Source of the DNA: Azophilus sp965220425
GTDB taxonomy: Bacteria; Pseudomonadota; Gammaproteobacteria; Pseudomonadales; Azotimanducaceae
Direction of reading: 5' to 3'
Length of the DNA: 64,000 nucleotides
Assembly: GCA_965220425.1 (NCBI GenBank)
Contig: OZ244830.1
Span: forward strand, 1 to 64,000
Part shown: positions 18,251 to 28,700 of the stretch, in pieces
How positions within the stretch are numbered: the stretch's first letter is position 1
Layout of the letters: every line of letters begins with the position of its first letter
The notes under the pieces: generated by a model
The model's input: the letters and a program-made list of their open reading frames with translations, nothing else
The model's database searches: none
Told to the model about the DNA's origin: nothing
Translations under genes and position numbers: made by a program

Positions 18251-20938
18251 ATGAAACAGGAGAAGATCTCCCTCACCCAGCTTGAGACCTTCCTACTGAA
18301 GGCCGCCGACATCCTGCGCGGCAAGATGGACGCCTCGGAGTTCAAGGAGTTCATCTTCGGCATGCTGTTCCTGAAGCGGCTGTCCGACGAGTTCGACCGC
18401 AAACGCGAGCAGCTCTGCAAGAAGACCTTTGCACACCTCAAAGACCAGCCGGATCTCGTCGCCGAGTTGCTCGAAGACAAGACATCCTACGGCGAGACTT
18501 TCTTTGTCCCCGTCAGAGCCCGCTGGCACGAGCCCTGGCAAGACGAGAACGGCGATCTCGTGCCGGCCCTGAAGGACCTCAAGCACGACATCGGCAACAT
18601 GCTCAACAAGGCCATCGCGGCCATCGAGGACGAGAACGATGCGCTCGCCGGGGTGCTGAAGAACAACATCGACTTCAACGCGGTGAAGGGCAAGACCAAG
18701 ATCCCGGACCAGAAGTGGAAAGACCTGCTCGACCACTTCAGCCAACCCGGGTTCGTCCTCGTCAACGACAACTTCGAGTTCCCCGACCTGCTCGGCGCCG
18801 CCTACGAGTACCTCATCAAGTTCTTCGCCGACAGCGCCGGCAAGAAGGGCGGCGAGTTCTATACCCCCGGCGAGGTCGTCCGCCTGCTCGTCCAGCTCAC
18901 CCAGCCGAAGGCCGGCAACACCATCTACGACCCTGCGGTCGGCTCCGGCGGCTTCCTCATTCAGGCCCACCAATATGTGGAAGAGCAGGGCCAGAACGCC
19001 GACGACCTCGCCCTCTACGGCCAGGACTCCAACGGCACGGTCTGGTCGATCTGCCGCATGAACATGATCCTTCACAACATCACCCGATCCACGATCGAGA
19101 ACGGTGACACGCTGGAGGACCCGCTCATCCTCGACAACGGGCAGATCCGCAAGTTTGACCGTGTGCTCGCGAACCCGCCGTTCTCGCAGAACTACAGCCG
19201 CGCAAGCATGAAGTTCACCAGCCGCTTCCGCGAGTGGTGCCCGGAAACCGGCAAGAAGGCGGACCTCATGTTCGTGCAGCACATGCTCGCCAGCCTCAAG
19301 CCCAACGGCCGGATGGCGACGATCATGCCGCACGGGGTCCTGTTCCGTGGTGGCAAGGAAAAGCTCATCCGCGAGCTCTTCATCAATGAAGACTGCATCG
19401 AGGCCATCGTCAGCCTGCCGCCCGGCCTCTTCTACGGCACGGGCATCCCCGCCTGCGTGCTGGTCTGCAACAAGAGCAAGCCCGACGCATTCAAGGGTAA
19501 GGTCCTCTTCATCAACGCCGATCGCGAATACGCAGCGGGCAAGAACCAGAACCGGCTTCGCCCCGAGGACATCGAGAAGATCGATTTGGTCTTCACCCAC
19601 AAGCGCGAGCTGCCCAAGTACTCGCGCCTTGTGCCTAAGTCCGAGATCGTGGACACCCACGACTACAACCTCAACATCCGCCGCTACGTGGACAACACGC
19701 CCGACCCCGAGCCGGAGGATGTTCAGGCGCACCTCATCGGCGGAATCCCCGAGACGGAGGTTGCCGCGCGCGCAGCCGACTTCGCCAAGTTCGGCGTGGA
19801 CCCGGCTTCACTCTTCGAGCCCGAGCGTCCCGCCTACCTCGCCTTTCGCGACTCCATCGGCGCCAAGCCCGCCATCAAGTCCACGCTCGAAGCGGACCCG
19901 GCCGTGCTGGGCACCCTCATCCGGCACCACGACGCGCTCGAATCTTGGTGGGCTGTCGCCAGGGACGACTTCGCCCAGCTCCAGCATGCGGGCAACGGCG
20001 GCAAGAAGATGCCCGAAGTCCGCCACGAACTGCTCACCACCCTCAAGGACAAGCTCGTGCCGCTGGGCGTAGTCGACGAGTTCAAGAGCGCCGGCGTCTT
20101 CGTCAACTGGTGGCAGCAAAACCGCTTCGACCTCAAGACCATCGTCTCCACCGGCTGGCACCACTCCCTGATCCCCGATGACTACCTCATCGCCGAGTAC
20201 TTCCAGGCCGAAGCCGACGCCATTGAGGCGCTCGAGGCGACCATCGCCAAATCCCAGGGCGAGCTGGCCGAGGCCGTCGAGACCGCCCAGGAGGTCAGTG
20301 CCTTCGAGCCCGATGAGGACAAGAAGGTCTCTGCCGCCGTTATCAAGAAGGCTCTTAAGGCGCTCATCGACGACCTGAAAGACAGCGTTGGCCCTTCCGC
20401 CAAGAGGGAACTCAAGAATCTCACGGACCAAGACAAGGTCATCAAGGCGATCGAGAAGCGGATCAGGGAGGCCAAGGCGACGCTGAAGGAAAAGGCCGCA
20501 GAGCTGGAATTCAAGCTCGAACTCAAGCGCCTCGGGGCCGGCGAGTCCAAGTCCGGGACCCAGGCGCTGATCGCACAGGTCGATGACCGTCTTGCGGGGC
20601 TGGATCCGACGAAGAAGGCCGATAAGAAGACTATCACCGCGCTCCACAAGGACAAGGAATCGCTGAACGCCCGACTGGCCCGGACAGATGCGGTGCTCAA
20701 GGCGATCGGCGGCCCGATCAGCGAGGCCGATGCCCGCCGGTTGATCCTCAAGAAGATCTACGACATCGCCCGCGCCGAGCTCGACCGCTATCTCAACGCG
20801 GAGAAGCGGGTACTTGTGCGAGTTGTCGAGAATCTGTGGGAGAAATACGCCATCTCCGCACACATATTGGAGAGTGATCGAGCGACCACGCTCGCCACGA
20901 TGGGCGGTTTCCTTTCGGGATTGGGGTACGTGGCATGA
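18251..20938 (+). CDS. hsdM: Type I restriction-modification methyltransferase subunit M, long form
   Basis: An 895-residue N6-adenine methyltransferase. HsdM_N helices cover residues 1-170; the SAM-binding motif DPAVGSGGF is at 227-235 and the catalytic NPPF at 308-311, preceded by GGEFYTPGEVVRLL. Typical HsdM proteins have about 480-550 residues. Here an extra part of about 350 residues follows, rich in Lys, Glu and Ala with long predicted coiled coils (about 640-830). With HsdS it would methylate the host recognition site and, with HsdR, form the restriction complex. It overlaps hsdS by 4 bp (ATGA). Confidence 0.95.
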   Translation: MKQEKISLTQLETFLLKAADILRGKMDASEFKEFIFGMLFLKRLSDEFDRKREQLCKKTFAHLKDQPDLVAELLEDKTSYGETFFVPVRARWHEPWQDENGDLVPALKDLKHDIGNMLNKAIAAIEDENDALAGVLKNNIDFNAVKGKTKIPDQKWKDLLDHFSQPGFVLVNDNFEFPDLLGAAYEYLIKFFADSAGKKGGEFYTPGEVVRLLVQLTQPKAGNTIYDPAVGSGGFLIQAHQYVEEQGQNADDLALYGQDSNGTVWSICRMNMILHNITRSTIENGDTLEDPLILDNGQIRKFDRVLANPPFSQNYSRASMKFTSRFREWCPETGKKADLMFVQHMLASLKPNGRMATIMPHGVLFRGGKEKLIRELFINEDCIEAIVSLPPGLFYGTGIPACVLVCNKSKPDAFKGKVLFINADREYAAGKNQNRLRPEDIEKIDLVFTHKRELPKYSRLVPKSEIVDTHDYNLNIRRYVDNTPDPEPEDVQAHLIGGIPETEVAARAADFAKFGVDPASLFEPERPAYLAFRDSIGAKPAIKSTLEADPAVLGTLIRHHDALESWWAVARDDFAQLQHAGNGGKKMPEVRHELLTTLKDKLVPLGVVDEFKSAGVFVNWWQQNRFDLKTIVSTGWHHSLIPDDYLIAEYFQAEADAIEALEATIAKSQGELAEAVETAQEVSAFEPDEDKKVSAAVIKKALKALIDDLKDSVGPSAKRELKNLTDQDKVIKAIEKRIREAKATLKEKAAELEFKLELKRLGAGESKSGTQALIAQVDDRLAGLDPTKKADKKTITALHKDKESLNARLARTDAVLKAIGGPISEADARRLILKKIYDIARAELDRYLNAEKRVLVRVVENLWEKYAISAHILESDRATTLATMGGFLSGLGYVA

Positions 20939-22206
20939 CGCTTCCCGATGGCTGGCTCATCAAACCGCTCGCGGAGGTCGTCCAAGTCGTCATGGGCCAG
21001 TCGCCTGATTCCAAGTACTACTCTGAAGAGGAAGTCGGACTTCCATTCCTACAAGGGTGCGCGGAGTTCCGGGGCCGGCATCCCAAGCATGCCATCTATT
21101 GCAGCCACAGCAAAAAGATCGGGCGTGCTGCGTCGATCCTGCTCAGCGTTCGTGCGCCCGTCGGAAGTCTGAATGTCGCCAACCGGGATTATGTGATTGG
21201 TCGCGGCTTGGCAGCGCTGAACGGAACGCGAGTAACTCAGGACTTTCTGGAGCACTTTCTGGTCTTCCAGGAGCCAAGGTTTAGACTCGCTTCGCAGGGT
21301 TCCACGTTTGAGGCAATCAACTCTTCGGAATTGAAACAGTGGCCAATCCTGCACCCGAAGGATAGGGCCGAGCAAACCAAGATCGCCGAGGTGCTTTCGA
21401 CGGTGGATCGGGCGATCGAGGAGACCGAGGCGCTCATTGGCAAGCAGCAGCGCATCAAGACCGGCCTGATGCAGGACGTGCTCACCCGCGGCATCGACGA
21501 GCACGGCAACCTCCGCTCCGAAGAGACCCACAAGTTCAAAGACTCCCCGCTCGGGCGAATCCCGGTGGAGTGGGAATGCAGGGAACTTTGCCAAGTCCTT
21601 GTCCAGCGGCCGCGAAATGGTCTTTACAAAACTGCGTCACTCATTGGTCGCGGTACGCTTCTCGTCGGACAGACGAGTTTCACACAGGATCGCAGACTCG
21701 ACTTTTCCCTTTGCCGAAGGGCCGTTGTCAGTCCCTCGGAGATTGAGACCTTTGGACTAGCTTTTGGCGACATTCTGGTTACGCGTGTATTCGCAACGGT
21801 CGATGGAATCGGCCAGCCAGTGCTAGTTGACTCACCACCAGAACCAGCAGTCTACGAGTCCAACATGCTACTCCTCAGACCTTCCGCAAGCATGATCGAC
21901 TCGTTGCTACTCTTTACTTGGCTACGTTCGGCAGCGACTCGACGTCGAGTCCTACGTTCGGTAAATGCGTCAAACCAAGTAAGTGTCAATCAGACGGTCT
22001 TAAACTCGCTTCCAGTGCCGGTGCCTTCGATCTCTGAGCAGAAACGCATATCACAAGCACTTGGACAGATAGACGTCGCTGTGCGATGTACCGATGTCTC
22101 ACTTCAGAAGCTACGACTCTTGAAGACAGGGCTCATGCAGGACCTGCTCACGGGCAACCGCCGCGTGACGGCGCTGCTCGAACAACGCGAAGGGGTCACG
22201 ACATGA
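20935..22206 (+). CDS. hsdS: Type I restriction-modification specificity subunit S
   Basis: A 423-residue subunit with two target-recognition domains (about residues 1-135 and 205-345). Each is followed by a conserved helical spacer: EVLSTVDRAIEETEALI ... KTGLMQDVLTRG for the first and QALGQIDVAVRCTDVSL ... KTGLMQDLLTG for the second. The repeated KTGLMQD(V/L)LT anchors the two halves. It sets the DNA sequence read by the M2S and R2M2S complexes. The spacer region is GC-rich, while the two recognition domains are visibly less so, in line with domain swapping. The gene is intact. Confidence 0.93.
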   Translation: MTLPDGWLIKPLAEVVQVVMGQSPDSKYYSEEEVGLPFLQGCAEFRGRHPKHAIYCSHSKKIGRAASILLSVRAPVGSLNVANRDYVIGRGLAALNGTRVTQDFLEHFLVFQEPRFRLASQGSTFEAINSSELKQWPILHPKDRAEQTKIAEVLSTVDRAIEETEALIGKQQRIKTGLMQDVLTRGIDEHGNLRSEETHKFKDSPLGRIPVEWECRELCQVLVQRPRNGLYKTASLIGRGTLLVGQTSFTQDRRLDFSLCRRAVVSPSEIETFGLAFGDILVTRVFATVDGIGQPVLVDSPPEPAVYESNMLLLRPSASMIDSLLLFTWLRSAATRRRVLRSVNASNQVSVNQTVLNSLPVPVPSISEQKRISQALGQIDVAVRCTDVSLQKLRLLKTGLMQDLLTGNRRVTALLEQREGVTT

Positions 22207-22236
22207 GTGACCCCGCCAGAAACGGAGGTCATGCAG

Positions 22237-23946
22237 ATGTGGCTCCGTGAACTACGAATCCAAAATTTCCGCAAGATCGACGTACTCATAGTGAATTTCC
22301 CCCGCGGGCTGACGGTGTTGGTTGGGGAGAATAACTCGGGTAAGACGACGATCATCGATGCCCTGCGTCTCATGTTGTTCTCAAGCCGGGATTTTGATTC
22401 CCTCCGACTTACGGAGGATGACTTCCGAGCCGGAACCGAACACGCACCGATCGAGATTTCCTGCAGATTCACCGGACTTGAGGATGACGACGAAGTCCAC
22501 TTTCAAGAATGCCTCGTCGATATCGGTGATGGTAAGTTCGAAATGCAGGTCAATGCCCGCGTTGAATTCAACGAGACGACGAATCGTTGCAACGTAAAGA
22601 TGTGGGGTGGCGAGACAGAAGGCGGCTCACTTCCGTCGAACCATTACGACCACCTTTCGACGATCTACTTGCAGCCGCTGCGTGATCCCGAACGCGGCCT
22701 GCGGCCTGGCCAGCATTCCCAGGTGTCCCGCCTTATCGACCGTCTGACTGCGGAAGATCAGCGTGCAGGCTTTGAAACAATCGCTAAGGGAGCGAATGAG
22801 AAGATCCGAGTTCTGAAGCCAGTCGAAGAGGCGAGGGTCGACATTAATGCGCAGATGGCAGCCATTGCAGGTAGTGAGCTGACCCAGAAGACGGAGCTGA
22901 TCTTCACCGACCCAACATTTCGTCGCATCATCGCAGGGCTGCAGCCTGAGATTGAAGGACTTCCGTTTTCCCTCAATGGGCTCGGCTACAATAACTTGAT
23001 CTTCACATCCGCGACTTTGGGCACACTCCGGCGGAGTCCACAGTTCTCATTCCGTTCAATCCTGATCGAGGAACCCGAAGCGCACCTGCACCCACAGTTA
23101 CAGATGCTCCTACTTAAGCATTTGGCTGATGTCGCCAGCGATCGCGAAGGCAACGAAGTGCAGGTCATCGCGAGTAGCCACTCTCCTATCCTAGCGAGTC
23201 AGGCCCCGATCGACTCGGTCGTATCTGTTCATGAGGATGATGCCAAGGTCAGCGCCGTCTCGGTCTGTTCCATCACGATTGACGATAAGATCAAGAAGAA
23301 GCTCCAGCGGTATCTCGATGCGACCCGCGGGGAGTTGTTTTTCGCCCGACGCATCTTGATGGTGGAGGGGATCGCGGAGGCGCTGCTGCTCCCTGTGCTG
23401 GCCAAGATTTCAGGTGGCAACCTGAAGGAGTCGTCCGTGACCGTTCTGAACGCGGATGGGATCAACTTCAACGCGTTCATTCCATTGTTCGGAGAGGAAC
23501 GGCTTGGTGTGCCGGTCGTCATTCTCACAGACGGTGACGCGAAGGAGATCGGTGGAGAGATGTCGGCAACCGCAGCTGGCCTGAAAGCGCTCGAGTCTGA
23601 CGTGCCCAATCTTACCGTCGAAATGTCAGAGATCACTTTTGAGCACGAACTTGCTCGTTCCGATGCGATGCTGCCGCACATGATTGCAGCCTTCAAGGTG
23701 CTTCATCCCAAGAAAGGAGCAACACTCGATTTTGATCTCGGGGCACGGGAATCTGCAGATGACAGAGCGAATGCATTCTTGAGCGCTTTTTCGGCATCAA
23801 AGGTGTCAAAAGGCCAGTTTGCTCAGGAACTCGCAGGTGCGATGGACGGATGCGACCTCGGGCCCGACGCTGTCCCCACCTACATACGCAATGCCCTGAA
23901 GCACTTGGGAGTTCTCAGGGAGGAGGCAAATGATGGCCTCGACTGA
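22237..23946 (+). CDS. gajA: OLD-family ATPase-nuclease, Gabija GajA
   Basis: About 569 residues with an N-terminal ABC-type ATPase: Walker A GENNSGKTT at 30-38, and ILIEEPEAHLHPQLQ holding the Walker B region. A C-terminal TOPRIM domain follows, with ILMVEGIAEALLLP and ILTDGDAKE. This architecture, and the UvrD-like helicase directly downstream, identify GajA of the Gabija system, a sequence-specific DNA-nicking nuclease controlled by nucleotide levels. The ATG at 22237 is chosen because GGAGG lies 8 bases before it; a GTG at 22207 and an ATG at 22231 also exist. It lies between hsdS and hsdR. Confidence 0.88.
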   Translation: MWLRELRIQNFRKIDVLIVNFPRGLTVLVGENNSGKTTIIDALRLMLFSSRDFDSLRLTEDDFRAGTEHAPIEISCRFTGLEDDDEVHFQECLVDIGDGKFEMQVNARVEFNETTNRCNVKMWGGETEGGSLPSNHYDHLSTIYLQPLRDPERGLRPGQHSQVSRLIDRLTAEDQRAGFETIAKGANEKIRVLKPVEEARVDINAQMAAIAGSELTQKTELIFTDPTFRRIIAGLQPEIEGLPFSLNGLGYNNLIFTSATLGTLRRSPQFSFRSILIEEPEAHLHPQLQMLLLKHLADVASDREGNEVQVIASSHSPILASQAPIDSVVSVHEDDAKVSAVSVCSITIDDKIKKKLQRYLDATRGELFFARRILMVEGIAEALLLPVLAKISGGNLKESSVTVLNADGINFNAFIPLFGEERLGVPVVILTDGDAKEIGGEMSATAAGLKALESDVPNLTVEMSEITFEHELARSDAMLPHMIAAFKVLHPKKGATLDFDLGARESADDRANAFLSAFSASKVSKGQFAQELAGAMDGCDLGPDAVPTYIRNALKHLGVLREEANDGLD

Positions 23947-25690
23947 TCAGCTCCGGAAGGCGATCCTCGCGCAAAGCCCGACAGACCAGCAAAAGGATGC
24001 AATTTTCGCTGAGGAGCTGGAGTTTCTCTTGCGTGCAGCTCCAGGAAGCGGAAAAACTTGGACATCATGTCGACGCTTTATCTGGAGAGCGGCCAACTGG
24101 CCTCACCGTGTCGGCGGACTGGCCCTCCTGTCGTTCACAAACGCGGCCATCCGCGAGTTCAAGACCGCCACGATCAACGTAGGGCGAAGAGACCTCCTCT
24201 CCGATCCGAACTACGTCGGTACGTTTGACTCGTTCGTTGAACGTTACATTCTCGCGCCGTTTGGCCATCTGCTCACCGGCGCAAACAAGCGGCCAAAGCT
24301 ATTTCCAGGCCCACGTCCGGGCGACTGGAACAATTCGCGACTTAAGGTGTGGAAGGATGGCAAGGGCGGCCGGAAGATTCCCGTTCGGGCATGGGAAGTC
24401 ATACCCTATCCGGATGGCACCAAGCTCCGCTTCAAGGCGTCACCCACCTCCCGGAATCTGCCCCTCGCCGCTGCCAGTTTTGCTGTCCACGAACTGCTGT
24501 CGCTGGGTTTCTATACACATGCCCAGCGCGTGTTCTGGGCCTGCAAGCTTCTGTTCAAGAGGCCTCACATCGCAGAGCTCCTCGCCAGGCGCTTCCCCGA
24601 GATTATCGTTGATGAAGCACAGGACTCAAATGCATGGTTGCTCGTCCTCTTGAACTTTCTGCGAGAGAAGGGCTCACGGGTCACGCTCGTTGGTGACCCG
24701 GACCAGTGCATCTTCGAGTTTAGTATGGCAGATGCGACTTCGTTGCCCAGTCTGAAGACAAAGTGGTCAATTCCAGAAAGGCCCTTGAGTCAGTCGTTTC
24801 GTTGCAACAACCAGATTGCTGCGGCCGTCCGTAACGTGGGCGGGAACGCATACTTCACCGGAGCTGGTGATGGAGCGAGTGAGTGGCACCGGGGGTTTGT
24901 GGTTGAAGAGTCATCGAAGACACATTCCGATAGCCTGGCGGCATTCCAACGTCTCGCAGACCAGGCCGGAGTGAGCATCAACTCTGCTGCCGTCGTCTGC
25001 CGAGCGCATAGGCAACTGGATTCATTGCGCGGCAAGCTGAATTATACCAATCTAACGGGCAAGGCAAAGGATTTGGCTAAGGCCGCGTTCCTTCGTGATT
25101 CTCGACACGATTACCGTGGGGCGTCTCAGACCGTCGAACGTATCGTGCGCGAACTCACAGGTGACGATCCGCTGTGGGAGCGCATCGATACCGACCCGAA
25201 GTCACGCGCGCGCATGGCCGTCGCATTGGCAATCTGGAAGTTCGTCAAAAGCCCGGACCGACTAACACCGGTATCTCAGCTTGGTGACACATGGATTTCT
25301 TCCATCCGAAAGCAGTTGGCGAACTTGATCGAGGAAATCGGCCTGCAATGTGATGCGAAGCTCGGGCACCACATCAAAACAACCGGACTCTCCGCCGCTC
25401 AGAAGGCTCTGCCGCTCTTCGAATCGGTCCATGAGTTGCCGGAAGTGCGACAGGACACGATTCACCAGGTGAAAGGCGAGAGTATCGACGCGGTGCTGGT
25501 CATCGGCAGTACCAAGTTCTGGAACTCCCTGATGACGGCGGTACGAAATGGCGACAACACGGAAGATCGACGGCTGGCGTATGTGGCCATGACGCGAGCT
25601 CGCCACCTGCTTGTCGTTGGGTTACCGAAGGGGCACTACGACAAGCACTTAAAGACCTGGGTGGAGTGGGGCTTCAGGGTGGCGACGTGA
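23933..25690 (+). CDS. gajB: UvrD/Rep-like helicase, Gabija GajB
   Basis: A 585-residue superfamily 1 helicase. It carries Walker A APGSGKTW near residue 40, LLSFTNAAIREF (motif Ia region), IIVDEAQDSN (motif II), LVGDPDQCIFEF (motif III), QSFRCN (motif IV) and AYVAMTRARHLL (motif VI). GajB senses DNA termini and activates GajA in the described systems. AGGAGG at 23921-23926 lies 6 bases before the ATG chosen; a second ATG 3 bp earlier is closer than ideal. The gene overlaps the end of gajA by 14 bp. At 585 residues it is longer than the roughly 500 of well-studied GajB, with an extra stretch between motifs I and II. Confidence 0.87.
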   Translation: MASTDQLRKAILAQSPTDQQKDAIFAEELEFLLRAAPGSGKTWTSCRRFIWRAANWPHRVGGLALLSFTNAAIREFKTATINVGRRDLLSDPNYVGTFDSFVERYILAPFGHLLTGANKRPKLFPGPRPGDWNNSRLKVWKDGKGGRKIPVRAWEVIPYPDGTKLRFKASPTSRNLPLAAASFAVHELLSLGFYTHAQRVFWACKLLFKRPHIAELLARRFPEIIVDEAQDSNAWLLVLLNFLREKGSRVTLVGDPDQCIFEFSMADATSLPSLKTKWSIPERPLSQSFRCNNQIAAAVRNVGGNAYFTGAGDGASEWHRGFVVEESSKTHSDSLAAFQRLADQAGVSINSAAVVCRAHRQLDSLRGKLNYTNLTGKAKDLAKAAFLRDSRHDYRGASQTVERIVRELTGDDPLWERIDTDPKSRARMAVALAIWKFVKSPDRLTPVSQLGDTWISSIRKQLANLIEEIGLQCDAKLGHHIKTTGLSAAQKALPLFESVHELPEVRQDTIHQVKGESIDAVLVIGSTKFWNSLMTAVRNGDNTEDRRLAYVAMTRARHLLVVGLPKGHYDKHLKTWVEWGFRVAT

Positions 25691-25742
25691 TGGATGCCAG
25701 AACCGAACCGGACGAACAACGATGTTGTTTCAGGATTAGAGC

Positions 25743-28700
25743 ATGACGGCCACGCTGCCGCAGCACATCAAGCTGGACGAACGGGACCACGTAGAGAAGC
25801 CGCTGCTCGATCAGCTTTCGGGCTTGGGCTGGGAGGTCATCGACCTCACGGACATGAAGCAGACCCCGGCCGCCACCCATCGGGAAAGCTTCACCGAGGT
25901 CGTCATGCTGCCGGTGCTGCGCGAGCGGCTCAAGGTCATCAACCCCTGGCTCGAAGACGATCAGGTCGAGGAGGTCGCCAAGCAGCTCACCGCAAGCTTC
26001 CCGAGCACCGGTTTGCTGGAGAACAACAAGCACCTGTTCCAACTCCTGCTGGAGAACACCAGCGTCAGCGAGAACCGTCAGAGCGGCGACAAGAGCCCGA
26101 CCGTCCGCTTCGCGGACTTTGTTACCCGCGACAACAACCGCTTCATCGCGGTCTGCCAGTTCAAGGTCCGCGTCCTCGGTACCGAACACCACATCATCCC
26201 CGACGTCGTGCTGTTCCTCAACGGCCTGCCGGTAGTGGTGATCGAGTGCAAATCGCCCAAGGTCAAGGACGCGATTCCCGAGGCCATCGATCAGCTTCTC
26301 CGCTACAGCGAGCAGCGCGGGGCCAAGGGGGAAGGGAATGCGCCGCTTTTCTACTACAACCAGTTCGTCGTGGCGACTTGCCGGCAGGAAGCCAAGTTCG
26401 GCACCATCACCACGCACACGGAGAAGTACTTCTACCGCTGGGCCGACCCGTATCCACGAACCGTGGACGAACTGGACCACGGCTCCGGCAGCCCCAACGA
26501 CCAGCAGCGTCTCGTCGCCGGCATGCTCGACCGAAACAACCTGCTCGACCTGATTCGTACCTTCACGTTGTTCTCGACGAATGACAAGGGCCAGATGATC
26601 AAGATCGTTGGCCGCTACCAACAGTTCCGCGCGGTGAAGCTGGCGGTGAAGCGGCTGCTCGAAGGCCGCAATCCCCGCGAGCGCAGCGGCATCATCTGGC
26701 ACACGCAGGGCTCCGGCAAGTCGCTCACCATGATGTTCATGGTGCGGGAGATGTACCGTCACGCGCAGCTCTCGAACTGGAAGGTCGTTTTCATCACCGA
26801 CCGCACGCAATTGGAACAGCAACTCTCCGAGACCAGTCAGAGCATCGGCTTCACGGTAAAGCTAGCCGACAGCATCAAGGGGCTCAAGGAACTGCTCAGC
26901 GCCGACACCTCCGACCTGGTTATGGCGATGATCCACAAGTTCCGCGAAGCGGACCTGACCGAGACCTTCCCGGAGCTGAACGCCAGCCCCAACATCCTCG
27001 TCATGACCGACGAGGCCCACCGATCGCAGTACAAGCTGCTTGGGGCCAACCTCGACAAGGGCATCCCCAACGCCACCAAAATCGGTTACACGGGCACGCC
27101 TATCGACAAGACCGAACAGGTCTTCGGCGACTACATCGACAAGTACACTATGCGCCAGTCAATCGCGGACGGCGTGACCCTGGAAATCGTCTACGAGGGC
27201 CGCACGCACAACGCGGAAGTACAGAACCAGGCCGACATGGACACGGCGTTCGAGGATGTGTTCAGCGACTACAACATCCAGCAGCGTCTGGACATTCTCG
27301 GGTACGGATCGCGGGACGCCTATCTCGAAGCAGAGCCCACCATCGAGGCCAAGGCGCAAGACATGGTCGAGCACTACCTCGCACACGTGTTTCCCAACGG
27401 CTACAAGGCGCAGGTAGTTGCGACCTCACGCGAGGCGGCCGTGCGCTACAAGAAGCATCTGGACGCCGCGCTCGCAGCGGCGATCGTAAAGCTGGAGCAG
27501 GCCAACACGAGCAAGCCTGACCTGGACCGCCTCAAGGCGATGAAGACGGACGTCGTGATCTCCGGAAATCACAACGATCTGCCCCACCTCAAGGAGTATT
27601 CCGACTCATCGCGGCACGAGGCGGGCATCAAGAGCTTCAAACTGTCATTCGGTAGTGATGAAGACGGTGTCAACGGCGACATGGGCATCTTGATCGTCAA
27701 CAACATGCTGCTTACCGGCTTCGATGCGCCGGTCGAGCAGGTGATGTATCTTGACAAGGTCGTGGTTGCCCACAACCTGCTGCAGGCCATTGCCCGTGTG
27801 AACCGCGTGGGCGGCGAATCCAAGGACAAGGGCTTCGTGGTTGACTATGTCGGCATCGGCCACCACCTCAAGAAAGCGATCGACACTTACGACGAACGCG
27901 AACAGAGGGAAATCATCAACGCCCTGAGTTTTCCCGAGGATGAGTTGCGGGAACTCCACGACGCCCACGCCGCCGTGCTGGCCCTGCTCGAGAAACACGG
28001 CCTTACGGACATGAGCGATCACGACGCCTTCTACGATGTGTTCTACGACGAGGACCTGCGCTTTGATTTCATGCTGGCGTTCAAGCGGCTGACCAAATCG
28101 CTCAATCTCCTTTTCCCAGCCCGCCAGGCCCTCGAGTTCATGGGCGACTACACGGCGCTCGCGGAGATAAATGTTCTGGCCGGAAAGCACTTCCGCGACC
28201 AGCGCCTGAGCATGAAGGGGATTCCGGCGAAGCTTCGTGCAATCACGGATGCCCACCTCGAGTCTCGGGGCATCGATGTCAAGGTCTCGCCGATCTCGAT
28301 CCTTGACGAGGATTTCGAGAAGGGTGTCGGCGAGCACCGCCGCACCAAGACCAAGGCGGCCGAGATCGAGCACGCGATCCGCCACCACCTCGACGTAGAC
28401 CTGGACGATGACCCGGACCTGAAAGCCTCCTTCGCCGAAGCCCTGGCGGTCATCTTTGAGCAATTCCGCGACAACTGGAACAAAATCTACGAAGAACTAG
28501 AGAAGCTCCGGACGCGAATTATCAATGTCAGCAACGAGCCAACATACGGATTGCATCGAAAGAAGCAAATGCCATTCTTTCGAATGTTTCAGCGTGAGCT
28601 GTTCGGTGCATATAAGCCATTAGCGGATCAGCCTGAGGTAGCTGAGGAGCATGCTGTCTATGGCATCGACGATGAAGACCGAATCAGCTATCTAGTAGAT

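Noticed and set aside
18293..19732. Long minus-strand open frame inside hsdM
   Set aside because: It is a GC-rich shadow: composition is dominated by Val, Leu, Glu and Asp repeats and it lies antisense to a clearly recognised gene.
25674..26822. Minus-strand frame of 382 codons in hsdR
   Set aside because: Antisense to the HsdR nuclease and motor region with no family resemblance.
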